Assembly: GCF_014145675.1 (NCBI RefSeq)
Contig: NZ_JACGZW010000006.1
Span: 310,001 to 374,000, forward strand
Length of the DNA: 64,000 bases
Source: Amycolatopsis dendrobii
GTDB taxonomy: Bacteria > Actinomycetota > Actinomycetes > Mycobacteriales > Pseudonocardiaceae
Direction: 5' to 3'
The notes below the pieces were generated by a model. It saw only the letters and a list, made by a program, of their open reading frames with translations, did no database searches and was not told the DNA's origin. Each line of letters opens with the position of its first letter. The stretch's first letter is position 1. Shown in pieces: positions 1-7,756 of the stretch. The position numbers were made by a program, and so were the translations under genes.

Positions 1-530
1 ATCCCGTCGACCACCAGCAGCCGATCGCCGGCCACCTCGCGCAATGCGGCGAGGTCAGCCCGGTAACCAGTGCGGAAATCGACCGCGCTCACCGAAACGA
101 CAGCGGTTTCCGGCGTGAGCGCTTCCGCGAGACGGTCGGCGGTGACGTAACCGCCTTCTAGCCTCCTCATCCGTACGCGTCCGGCCTGCTCGGCGCGCGC
201 CCACGGGTACGTGTTGGCCGGGAACTCCGCGGCCGACACGAGTACTTCGCCGTGGCTGTTGAACGCAGCCTGGAACAGGCCGAGGCTGGTGTGCGGGAGC
301 AGCACGGTGTGGTCGGTGTCGCTGCCGCAAAGCCGTGCTGCCGCCGCCTTCGCCCGGATTTCCTGCCGCATCAGCTCGTCCACAGTGGACGGACCGGCCT
401 TGGTCGTCGCCTCCAGCAGCCGCGCGGTGGTGTCTAAGACGGCGTGCGACGGCGGCCCGAACCGCGCGAAGTCCAGGTAGCCCGCGGGCTCGTCGAACTG
501 GAGCAGGTACCGGGGCGGAATGCGGGTCAC
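1..530 (-). CDS. Class V aminotransferase-like PLP enzyme (3' end cut by window edge)
   Basis: About 176 residues are visible, starting at a GTG that overlaps the stop of the upstream ABC ATPase gene (GTGA), so it is translationally coupled to the amino-acid importer. The N-terminus reads like a class V (cysteine-desulfurase/isopenicillin-epimerase type) PLP enzyme: LDFARFGPPSHAV near the start, then a segment ending FPANTYPWARAEQAG, and finally LLVVDG, the strand carrying the Asp that contacts the PLP ring nitrogen. The PLP lysine lies beyond the window edge. Being the last gene of an amino-acid transport operon, it may act on the imported compound; that is inference. The fold is fairly sure, the reaction is unknown. 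Confidence 0.75.
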   Translation of the reverse strand, partial: MTRIPPRYLLQFDEPAGYLDFARFGPPSHAVLDTTARLLEATTKAGPSTVDELMRQEIRAKAAAARLCGSDTDHTVLLPHTSLGLFQAAFNSHGEVLVSAAEFPANTYPWARAEQAGRVRMRRLEGGYVTADRLAEALTPETAVVSVSAVDFRTGYRADLAALREVAGDRLLVVDG

Positions 531-1300
531 GAGAGGACCCGCGCGAGGAACTGCCGCGTCCGCTCGTGTTCCGGGGACTTCAGCACCCGCTCCGGCGGCC
601 CGGTTTCGACCACCGCGCCGTCAGCGAGGAACACCACCTCGTCGGCGGCCTCCGCGGCGAAAGCCATTTCGTGCGTCACGACCACCATCGTCATCCCCTC
701 CCGAGCCAACGTACCCATCACCGCGAGCACTTCCCCGACCAGCTCCGGGTCCAGCGCGGACGTCGGCTCGTCGAACAGCATGAGCTTCGGCTTCATCGCC
801 AGCGACCGTGCGATCGCGACGCGCTGCTGCTGCCCGCCGGACAGTTGCCCTGGGTAAGCGCCCGCTCGGTCCGCGAGCCCGACCCGGTCGAGCAGGTCCA
901 GCGCCTCTTTCCGGGCCTGCGCCGGGTCGGCGCCGAGCACCCGCACCGGTCCCTCGACCACGTTCTCCAGCGCCGTCCGGTGCCCGAACAGGTTGAACCG
1001 CTGGAAAACCATGCCGATGTCCCTGCGCTGCCGCGCGACGTCCTTCTCCCGCAGCTCGTACAGCTTGCCGCCGCGCAGTTTGAACCCGATCGGCTCGCCG
1101 TCCACCCAGACCTGGCCGCCGTCGATCGTCTCGAGATGGTTGAGGCAGCGGAGAAACGTGCTCTTCCCCGCTCCCGACGGCCCGAGCAGGCACACCACCT
1201 GTCCTTTGCGGACCTCCAGGTCGATGCCCTTGAGCACCTCGGTGTGCCCGTAGTTCTTGCGGACCCCGACAGCTTTCAGCAGCGGTTCAGACACGCGCAC
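527..1300 (-). CDS. Polar amino-acid ABC transporter, ATP-binding subunit
   Basis: A 257-residue nucleotide-binding subunit that would power uptake of a polar amino acid with the permease and binding protein encoded just upstream. Walker A (LLGPSGAGKST, about residues 38-48), the Q-loop region (GMVFQRFNLF), the signature LSGGQQQR, Walker B (LMLFDEPTSALDPE) and the switch His (VVVTHEM) are all present. The FQRFNLFGH wording and the length match the GlnQ/HisP polar amino-acid family. Its start overlaps the end of the permease gene by 14 nt. Substrate cannot be read from this subunit. Confidence 0.93.
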   Translation of the reverse strand: MRVSEPLLKAVGVRKNYGHTEVLKGIDLEVRKGQVVCLLGPSGAGKSTFLRCLNHLETIDGGQVWVDGEPIGFKLRGGKLYELREKDVARQRRDIGMVFQRFNLFGHRTALENVVEGPVRVLGADPAQARKEALDLLDRVGLADRAGAYPGQLSGGQQQRVAIARSLAMKPKLMLFDEPTSALDPELVGEVLAVMGTLAREGMTMVVVTHEMAFAAEAADEVVFLADGAVVETGPPERVLKSPEHERTRQFLARVLS

Positions 1301-2180
1301 CCCTCACCAGCGGCATCCCCTTGAACGCCTTCCCGACCCGCGCGACGGGACTTCGGTCAGCTGCCCCGAACGATCGTTCAAGGTAATGCTGGCCGACACC
1401 GGCCACAGTCACCACGACCATGTACCAGATCGCCGCCGCGATCAGCGTTTCCATCACCAGCAGGTTGTTCGACGAGATGTTGTTGGCCGCGTGGATCAAC
1501 TCGGTCACGCCGATCACCGAAGCCATCGACGTGCCCTTGAGCATGTTGATGAAGTCGTTGCCGGTCGGCGGGATGATCACGCGCATCGCCTGTGGCAGCA
1601 CGACCCGGCGCAGTGTCGCGCCAGGCGTCATGCCGATGGATTTCGCCGCCTCGGTCTGCCCGGCGTCGACGCTGGTCAGCCCGGCGCGGACGATCTCCGC
1701 CATGTACGCGCTCTCGTTCAGCGCCAGCCCGAGCAGCGCCGCGGTGAACGCGCTGATCAGCACGTTCGTCGGCTCGTGGACGAGGTAGCCGCCGAACGGC
1801 AGCGGGATCGAGACGGTCGGGAAGATCAGCGCCAGGTTGTACCAAATCAGGATCTGCAACAGCACCGGAAGCCCGCGGAACAGCCAGATGTAGGCCGCCG
1901 CGAACCATTTCGCGACCGGATTGGCGCTGAGCCGCAGCAACGCGATCAGGATGCCGAGCACGATCGCGATCGCCTGCGCGATCACCGCCAGCACGACCGT
2001 GTTGAGCAGGCCGAGCGCCATCACGCGGTAGAACACGAAGTCGGGTACCGAACCCCACTCGATCTGCGCCTGCGCGAGCGCGAAACCCAGCAGCACCAGC
2101 AGTGCGACGATCACCGCCGCGCTGACCCAGCGACCCCAGTGCCGCAGCCGGACGATCGGCAGCGGTTCAGCTTCCGCCAT
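1287..2180 (-). CDS. Polar amino-acid ABC transporter permease
   Basis: A 297-residue inner-membrane permease of the HisM/GlnP type. I chose the ATG at 2180 (MAEAEPLPIVRL) because the in-frame upstream extension is Arg/Ser-rich and unlike the family; the chosen start overlaps the stop of the binding-protein gene by 14 nt. Hydrophobic segments begin at about residues 20 and 50. The cytoplasmic coupling loop is clear: ESAYMAEIVRAGLTSVDAGQ followed by EAAKSIGM, the EAA motif that docks on the ATPase. A single permease gene implies a homodimer, or a partner elsewhere. Confidence 0.92.
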   Translation of the reverse strand: MAEAEPLPIVRLRHWGRWVSAAVIVALLVLLGFALAQAQIEWGSVPDFVFYRVMALGLLNTVVLAVIAQAIAIVLGILIALLRLSANPVAKWFAAAYIWLFRGLPVLLQILIWYNLALIFPTVSIPLPFGGYLVHEPTNVLISAFTAALLGLALNESAYMAEIVRAGLTSVDAGQTEAAKSIGMTPGATLRRVVLPQAMRVIIPPTGNDFINMLKGTSMASVIGVTELIHAANNISSNNLLVMETLIAAAIWYMVVVTVAGVGQHYLERSFGAADRSPVARVGKAFKGMPLVRGARV

Positions 2181-3114
2181 TGACGGCCGCCTCCTTGATC
2201 GCGCCCTGCTCGACGCCCCAGGACTGCAGGATCTTGCCGTACGTGCCATCGGCGACGAGCGACTGCAACGCCTGCTTGACGGCGTCGCGCAGCTTCGAGT
2301 TGTTCTTCGCGAAGCCCATCCCGTACGGCCCGCCTTCGATCGGCTGGCCGGGCACGACCTCGAAGAACTTGCCGTCGCCCGCGGTGCGCGAGATGTAGAC
2401 CGCGCTCGGCAGGTCGTTGAGAATCGCCGCGACGCGACCGGTGCGCAGCTGGTTCTGGTTCTGGTTGTCGCTGTCAGTCGCGGTGACCGTGATGGCAGGC
2501 TTGCCCGCCTGCGTGCACTTCGCGCTCTGCGCCGTGGCGAACTTCTGGTGACTGGTGCCCTGTACGACTGCCACGTTCTTGCCGCACAACGTGTCCGGCC
2601 CGGTGATGCCGTCCGGGTTGCCCTTGCGGATCATGATCGTGATGCCGGACGAGAAGTAGTCGACGAAATCGATCTGCTGCTGGCGTTCCTTGGTGTCGTT
2701 CATCGCGGCCATGGTCAGATCGACGCGGCCGGACTGCAGGCTCGTGATCAGCGAACCGAACGCCAGGTCCTGGTACGCGACAGTCACCCCGAGCTTCGCC
2801 CCGACCGCCTTGGCCAGATCGACCTCGTAGCCGATCGGCGTCTTGCCGTCAGCCGCGTAGAAGTTGTTCGGCGCGGACTGGATATTGGACGCCAGCCGCA
2901 ACGTCTTGGCCTGCGCAACAGCCGGCGGCAGCCCTCCGGCGAGCTGCGGGTCGGCCTTGATCGCCCCGAGCAACGCAGTGTTGTCCGGAACAGCGCTCGG
3001 CTTTTGCTGCTGCCCGCCGCCGGCCCCGTCGGGACCTCCTCCGCAGGCGGCAGCGAACACGAGCAGACCGCCCAGCAGCGCGGCCTGCCAGGCACGGGAA
3101 CGAAGCGACGACAT
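2167..3114 (-). CDS. Amino-acid ABC transporter substrate-binding lipoprotein
   Basis: A 315-residue extracellular solute-binding protein of family 3 (glutamine/glutamate/polar amino-acid type). It begins with a lipoprotein signal: a hydrophobic stretch ending in the lipobox FAAAC, with the Cys at about residue 24, so it should be diacylglyceryl-anchored outside the membrane. After a Gly/Gln-rich linker come family-3 features: IGYEVDLAKAVGAKLGV, the pocket segment FGSLITSLQSGRVDL, then AAMNDTKERQ and VVQGTS. It is the first gene of a four-gene minus-strand operon (binding protein, permease, ATPase, PLP enzyme). The exact amino acid is unknown. Confidence 0.93.
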   Translation of the reverse strand: MSSLRSRAWQAALLGGLLVFAAACGGGPDGAGGGQQQKPSAVPDNTALLGAIKADPQLAGGLPPAVAQAKTLRLASNIQSAPNNFYAADGKTPIGYEVDLAKAVGAKLGVTVAYQDLAFGSLITSLQSGRVDLTMAAMNDTKERQQQIDFVDYFSSGITIMIRKGNPDGITGPDTLCGKNVAVVQGTSHQKFATAQSAKCTQAGKPAITVTATDSDNQNQNQLRTGRVAAILNDLPSAVYISRTAGDGKFFEVVPGQPIEGGPYGMGFAKNNSKLRDAVKQALQSLVADGTYGKILQSWGVEQGAIKEAAVNGGS

Positions 3115-3153
3115 GCGGATCCTCCAGGACGTCGTTGGTTCCGCGGGACGCTA

Positions 3154-3186
3154 CAACTGGTTGTTAAAGAGGTCAACAAGCAGTTG
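3154..3186. promoter_or_regulatory. Inverted repeat between divergent transport and oxidoreductase genes
   Basis: CAACTGGTTGTT (3154-3165) and AACAAGCAGTTG (3175-3186) are inverted repeats matching at 11 of 12 positions with a 9-bp spacer. They lie 40 bp upstream of the binding-protein start and 28 bp upstream of the 3214 start. Position and symmetry suggest an operator for a dimeric repressor of one or both genes; no regulator gene lies nearby. Confidence 0.5.
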
Positions 3187-3213
3187 AAATTCTGTCTCGT
3201 CTAGCGTGCGGAC

Positions 3214-3600
3214 ATGACCCTCGACGAGAGCTTCCGCCAGTTCTGGACCGAACGGCGGCTCGCGTCGCTCACGACAGTGCGCCCCAACGGAACACCGCAC
3301 GTAGTAGCGGTCGGCGTGACGGTCGACTTCGAACAAGGCATCGCCCGCGTGATCGCCTCCGGGACCTCGTACAAGGCCCGCCTCATCCGCGCCGCCGGCG
3401 ACTCGGGCTTGGCCGCCGCGGTGTGCCAGTTCGAGGGCCGGACCTGGTCCACGCTGGAAGGCCGAATCCGCCTCCTCGACGACGCTGCTTCCGTCCGCGA
3501 CGCCGAAGAACGCTACGCCCAGCGGTACCGGACGCCGCGGGAAAACCCGCAGCGAGTGGTCCTGGAGCTCACCATCGGACGCGTGCTGGGCAACGCCTGA
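3214..3600 (+). CDS. PPOX-fold, probably F420-dependent, oxidoreductase
   Basis: A 128-residue split-barrel protein of the pyridoxamine 5'-phosphate oxidase-like group, of the small type related to mycobacterial Rv1155-like F420-binding proteins. The N-terminus (FRQFWTERRLASLTTVRPNGTPHVVAVGVTVD) is the family's first strand pair and cofactor-binding region. Further on are IASGTSYKARLIRA, the phosphate-contacting strand, and EGRIRLLDDAASVRDAEERYAQRY, the helix before the last strands. It reads divergently from the amino-acid importer with a palindrome between. A flavin rather than F420 cofactor cannot be excluded, and the substrate is unknown. Confidence 0.85.
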   Translation: MTLDESFRQFWTERRLASLTTVRPNGTPHVVAVGVTVDFEQGIARVIASGTSYKARLIRAAGDSGLAAAVCQFEGRTWSTLEGRIRLLDDAASVRDAEERYAQRYRTPRENPQRVVLELTIGRVLGNA

Positions 3601-4144
3601 GATTCCGAGCTCCAGGCGATCGCCCCGGTCGGTCGCCCTGGTCAACCGCCCCGGCCGGTCGCCCTGATCAGTCGCCCTGGCCGGTCGCCCTGGCCGGTCG
3701 CCCGGCCTGATCACTCTGGTCAGGCACCCTAGTTAGTCGCCCCGACCTGTGGCCCCCAGCCGGTCAGCCGGTGGGTTTGAGTCAGTCGTTCAGGTCGACC
3801 GTCCTGGTTGTCCGCCCGGGTCAGTCGCCCCGGTCAATCGCCTAGGTCGAACGTCCCAGGCATCGACCCGGTCGGCTGCCGCAGGAGACTGCCCCAGTCA
3901 TCCACGCCGAGCCAGTCGCCCCAGGCAACCGTCCCAGTCATACATCCCGGTCAGTCACCTCGGTCAGTCGCCTCGGTCAGTCGTCCCGGGCGGTCGCCCT
4001 GGTCGCCAAACCCGGCTAGTTGCCCCCGCCAGTCATCTCAGTCAACCGCCCCGCTCAGCCACGCTGGTCGGCAACGTCGGTCAAGCGCCCCGTCAACCGT
4101 CTCAGCCAACCGTCCTGGGCGATCGCCCCGGACGACTGCCCCAG
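3601..4144. repeat. Degenerate 13-nt tandem repeat array (about 40 units)
   Basis: The whole interval between two genes is built from a 13-nt unit close to GGTCAGTCGCCCC. Clear successive units near 3952-4000 are GGTCAGTCACCTC, GGTCAGTCGCCTC and GGTCAGTCGTCCC; near 3628-3710 they are GGTCGGTCGCCCT, GGTCAACCGCCCC and GGCCGGTCGCCCT. Units diverge by one to four bases and occasional indels shift the phase. Because 13 is not a multiple of three the array cannot encode a constant peptide, so open frames across it on both strands are by-products. It stops exactly at the end of the GTPase gene. There are no CRISPR-like spacers. Confidence 0.8.
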
Positions 4145-5356
4145 TCACACGAACTGCGCCAGCAACCCTTCCGCACTGCGCACCACAACCTGCGCCGCAG
4201 CCCGCTCCGCCAACGCCCGGTCCGGCCGCTCCGCCTCATGCCGCCACCGCATCACCGCGTCAAGACCGGCCTCGTACATCTCGCGCGGATCCGTACCCGC
4301 CTCAAGCCCCAGCCTCTCCTCGGACGCCGTCCCCTCCGCGCCCAGCAACCGCACAGCTTCTTCCGCCGACTCCCCCGCCAAAGCCGTACGCCCGCCACGA
4401 ATGTCGGCGATCAGCCACAACTCGCGGAAGTCATGTGCGCTAGCCGAAAACCGCTCAACCCGCGCCGCAAGCCGATCACTGTGCGGTCGGGGCTCCGCGT
4501 TCAACACAGTCTCCAGCCGAATCAACGCAGTCCGCGCACGCAACGCGTCCGCACGCGCTGCGAAACAACCCGCGATAGTGTCGCGTAGCTCGCCAAGACC
4601 GCTGCGCCGCACCAGTTCCGTCGACAGCTTCACCCGGTCATCACAGCCGGTACGGATCAACGTCAGTGCAAGCTTCACCCCGAACAGCCCGAAGCGCACC
4701 ACCAACGACCGTCGCGTCTCGACCGCCACCGGCCCCGGAAACGCCGGATCAGTAAATGAATCCACTGAGAGCAGATACCGCTCCAACTCCTCACGAGGCA
4801 CGGCCGCGAAGGCCGCGAGAAGCTCGAACTCGTCGTCAGTGAACGCGCGCGCGCCGTACGCAAGCTGCGCCGCCACAGCGATCACGCCTTGAAACCCACT
4901 ACACAGCGGGTCTTCGCGCCACGCGCGCCGCGCAATCTGCTTCGCAGTAAGCAGTGCGTCGATCCGCCCTGCGCCGGTTTCGTCCGCGCGCGCAAGCACA
5001 AGGATCGTGTCAACGGCCGTCTGCCGCGCGAACGCTGAAGGCGTTGTCGGGCGCAGCGTCGCCAACTGTTCGGGCTCAAGGTGGCGTAGCAGCCGTACGG
5101 ATGCGTCAGTGAGCGTCGACGGAGGCGGCGCATCGAGAAACTCCAGATCGCGCAACGCCCGCGTCGGCCAATCCCCCAACGCCGCAGCCAACGTGGACTT
5201 CCCCGTCCCCGCAGCCCCTCCGATGCTCACCCGAAGCGGCTCGTCGAGATGATCTAGCGCTTCCCCCAGCAACGCCGAAGCCCTCGGACTGTCGCGGTAG
5301 TACGCACAAGCATCCACCAGAAGCGCCCGAACGTCCTCAACCACGCGCGACACCAC
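4145..5356 (-). CDS. IniC-like dynamin-related GTPase
   Basis: A 403-residue P-loop GTPase-type protein. G1 is GGAAGTGKST at about residues 46-55; a degenerate G3 (LEFLDAPPPS) and a LVLARADE segment at the G4 position follow, then a long alpha-helical region without obvious membrane segments. It is the third gene of a minus-strand series starting with an IniB-type gene and a larger dynamin-type gene, the order iniB-iniA-iniC seen in mycobacteria, where these genes respond to cell-wall-targeting drugs. The start is a GTG next to GAGGAG; a second GTG one codon on is equally possible. About 530 bp without a gene separate it from the dynamin gene, which is looser than an ordinary operon. Family assignment rests on motifs and order. 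Confidence 0.72.
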   Translation of the reverse strand: MVSRVVEDVRALLVDACAYYRDSPRASALLGEALDHLDEPLRVSIGGAAGTGKSTLAAALGDWPTRALRDLEFLDAPPPSTLTDASVRLLRHLEPEQLATLRPTTPSAFARQTAVDTILVLARADETGAGRIDALLTAKQIARRAWREDPLCSGFQGVIAVAAQLAYGARAFTDDEFELLAAFAAVPREELERYLLSVDSFTDPAFPGPVAVETRRSLVVRFGLFGVKLALTLIRTGCDDRVKLSTELVRRSGLGELRDTIAGCFAARADALRARTALIRLETVLNAEPRPHSDRLAARVERFSASAHDFRELWLIADIRGGRTALAGESAEEAVRLLGAEGTASEERLGLEAGTDPREMYEAGLDAVMRWRHEAERPDRALAERAAAQVVVRSAEGLLAQFV

Positions 5357-5886
5357 TCCTCGCTCGACTCACCCGGCACAGCCCCGAACATCCTCGACTA
5401 CCCGGCAACGTCCCGCTCACCGAGGCCCAAGCCCACCTTCACCAGCCCAGCCGTTATCTCCCGAAACACCCTCAACCGCCCAAGAACGGCGCTTTCCCGA
5501 CGACTGAACCTTCCGCCAAGCAGCCGCATCTCCCGCGATTGGAGCGATGCAACCCAGCCGGAGCATGCCGTCACTAACCGATCGCACCCACACCCGACTT
5601 GCTCCAGCCCTATTGCAGCAAACGCCTCAACCGCGCCAAAGACCAACTCACTCCCACAATGCGGAAGTCCGCGCAGGGCTAAGGATGAGGCCGCCAGCGC
5701 TCAGAAACCGTGTCTCCTCCGACCAGCACCATCAGCCCGCGGAAAGCCGCCAGCACCGCCAAAAGCGCACCATGCGCGGCCCGCCAAGTCGAAGCCACGC
5801 AGACAACTCCTCCGCAGCTGGTCGGCCACCACCACTGCTCCCGCTAGCCGCGAACGCCCGCCAGAACCAAGCCCACGGCGCGGAGG
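5357..5886. other. 530-bp stretch with no supported gene
   Basis: This separates the dynamin-like and IniC-like genes. Short frames exist on both strands (for example 82 codons on the minus strand at 5398-5646), but none has a recognisable motif, a convincing ribosome-binding site or the codon bias of its neighbours. Several minus-strand pieces are rich in Trp, Arg, Ala and Leu and are cut by stops, so a decayed coding sequence is possible. No terminator hairpin is obvious. Confidence 0.5.
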
Positions 5887-7659
5887 TCACGCAGGCAACT
5901 CCTTGGGCGCCCGATTAGCCAGCATCCCCAACTCCCCGGCCCGCTTGTGCAAGCCCGCGAGCCGGTCGATCTCGCGCCGCAGCGCCGCGCTGCGCCGTTC
6001 CCGTTCGGCCGAACCGGCGATGATCATCTCGCGTTCTCGTGTCAGCTCGTCGGCGAGACTGTCGGCAAGCTCGGTGAAATGGTCCCGCAACCGTCGCTGC
6101 ACGTGGCGGATCGCGTCGCGGCATTCCTTGCTGAACCGCAGGAACACGTCGTCGACGTGCCGCTGCGCGGTCATCTTGGCCACCGCCTGCCGACGTTGCA
6201 GCCGCATGCCGCCCTCGTCGCTGATCGTCTTCGCGGCGAACGCGACGCCGGCGCCGATCGACACCGGGTTGATCAACGGCAGCCCCGCGAGCCCGGTCAC
6301 CAGGCCGAACATCAGCACGCCGCCGTACGAACCGCGCAGGCCGGTGAACGCCTTCTGCCCGATCTTGAACCGCTCGATCCGCGGCTGCCGCACCTCGGCG
6401 ATCCGGTCCGCGCCGGAGTCGGTCAAGGCCAGTTCCGGCAGGTCGTATTGCGCGCCGAAGCTCACCGCCACCGCTTGTGCGATCCACTCCGCGCGTTCGG
6501 CCGCGAACGTGTAGGTCGTCTCGACCGCTTCCGCGAGCGTGCTGTCCAGCCACGGCCCGAACTCGTCCCACACCTTCACCGGGTCCCCGCGGTCGAAGGT
6601 CTCGTCGATGGTCTCGACGATCTTTCGAGTACGTTCGCGCAGGTCGTATTCGGCGTCGGACTGCAGGTCGGCGATTTCGTCCGCCAGCAAGTTCTGCCAG
6701 CGGCTGTTGCGTCGGCGCAGCTCGTCGGCGCGACGTTGCGAACGTTGCAGCAACGTCGTCTGGTCAACGCCTGCTTCCTGCCCCGCTGCCTCGGCGCGCG
6801 CCCGCAACGTCTCGACCAGTTCGGCCGCCGCTGCGCGCACACTCACCGCCGCGAGCAACGCGGCCGTGCTCTCCGCCGGTCGCGAAACCTGCGTCGCGAT
6901 CCAGGAAAGCAGCTCCGGGAACCCAGACCGCACGTTGAGGTCCTGATCGCCGCCCTTGGCCGCCGCGAAACGAACCGTCGCCGACACCGGCAGCACCGGC
7001 GAATCGATCCCCGCAGCGGACAGCGCGGTCCGGTTCTGTTCGGCGACCGTCCGCCATCCGGCGCTGACGTCGATCTTGGTCAGCGCGATGACCACGTGCG
7101 GACACCACGTCCGGATGTGATGGGCCAACGCCAGCTCGGCCTGATCCAGCGGAGCGGCTGCGTCTGAGACAAGAATGACCGCGTCGGCGTCCGCGAGAAC
7201 GTCAAGAGCGGCAGCTGTGCGCGGCGACCTCGGATCGCCGATCGCCGGGGTGTCGATGAGCACCAAGCCCGCGGACAGCAGATCGCGCGGAACCCCGACC
7301 TCGACCTTCCGCAGCGACCCGGCCGGCCGGGCGCCCACCTCGCCGGTCAGCTTCTCGATCTCGACCGGGACGCGTTCGTCGGCGCGTCCGACGAGCGTCG
7401 CGCCGGGTTCGGCCGCGTACCCGACTTCGATCGGCACCGCGGGGGTCGCCGCGTCGCCGACCGGGCAGACCGGCGCGTTGAGCACCGCGTTGACCAGGTA
7501 GCCCTTGCCTTGCTTGGGAAATCCGAGCACAGCGACCCGCGTGCCCCCCGGCGGCCGGTCCTGACGCCGGCGAAGGCGTTGCGCCAGGTCTTCGCGGCCG
7601 TGCGTCCGGCAGGCATCCGAGGTCTCGGCGAGCACTTCGAGCCAAGCTGGAGCCGTCAC
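5887..7659 (-). CDS. IniA-like dynamin-family protein
   Basis: About 590 residues. I prefer the GTG at 7659 (VTAPAWLEVLAE); the in-frame ATG at 7722 lies inside a perfect terminator-like hairpin. The GTPase head has VAVLGFPKQGKGYLVNAVL (G1 region), LVLIDTPAIGDPRSPRT (G3), VILVSDAAAPL and VVIALTKID (G4, TKxD). A long helical middle and a glycine/alanine-rich hydrophobic hairpin (GLVTGLAGLPLINPVSIGAGVAF, near two-thirds of the length) that could insert into membrane follow, as in bacterial dynamin-like proteins; the C-terminus is charged and helical. Oddity: in G1 the Ser/Thr that ligates Mg2+ is Gly (GKG instead of GKS/T), so GTP hydrolysis may be altered. Likely role: membrane remodelling under envelope stress with its neighbours. 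Confidence 0.8.
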   Translation of the reverse strand: MTAPAWLEVLAETSDACRTHGREDLAQRLRRRQDRPPGGTRVAVLGFPKQGKGYLVNAVLNAPVCPVGDAATPAVPIEVGYAAEPGATLVGRADERVPVEIEKLTGEVGARPAGSLRKVEVGVPRDLLSAGLVLIDTPAIGDPRSPRTAAALDVLADADAVILVSDAAAPLDQAELALAHHIRTWCPHVVIALTKIDVSAGWRTVAEQNRTALSAAGIDSPVLPVSATVRFAAAKGGDQDLNVRSGFPELLSWIATQVSRPAESTAALLAAVSVRAAAAELVETLRARAEAAGQEAGVDQTTLLQRSQRRADELRRRNSRWQNLLADEIADLQSDAEYDLRERTRKIVETIDETFDRGDPVKVWDEFGPWLDSTLAEAVETTYTFAAERAEWIAQAVAVSFGAQYDLPELALTDSGADRIAEVRQPRIERFKIGQKAFTGLRGSYGGVLMFGLVTGLAGLPLINPVSIGAGVAFAAKTISDEGGMRLQRRQAVAKMTAQRHVDDVFLRFSKECRDAIRHVQRRLRDHFTELADSLADELTREREMIIAGSAERERRSAALRREIDRLAGLHKRAGELGMLANRAPKELPA

Positions 7660-7703
7660 GGCGAACCAGTGTCCCCCGTGTACGGGGAGTATCCGAACCG
7701 GGT

Positions 7704-7740
7704 GGTGGCTCCGCGGTCGCACCCAGACCGCGGAGCCACC
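7704..7740 (-). terminator. Perfect 15-bp hairpin downstream of the IniB-like gene
   Basis: GGTGGCTCCGCGGTC (7704-7718) pairs perfectly with GACCGCGGAGCCACC (7726-7740) around a 7-nt loop. It lies 17 bp after the IniB-like stop on the minus strand and before the dynamin-like start. No U-tract follows, which is common for actinobacterial terminators. It may end most iniB transcripts or attenuate expression of the downstream GTPases. Confidence 0.75.
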
Positions 7741-7756
7741 CCCGAATTACCCTTGC

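Noticed and set aside
3601..4144. CRISPR array
   Set aside because: Units are 13 nt, directly adjacent and degenerate, without unique spacers or cas genes.
3749..4892. Several Arg/Pro/Ser-rich plus-strand frames over the 13-nt repeats
   Set aside because: They follow the repeat rather than any protein pattern and continue antisense into the GTPase gene.
7660..7722. ATG at 7722 as start of the dynamin-like gene
   Set aside because: The extension lies within a perfect 15-bp hairpin and encodes an Arg/His/Pro-rich head; GTG 7659 fits better.
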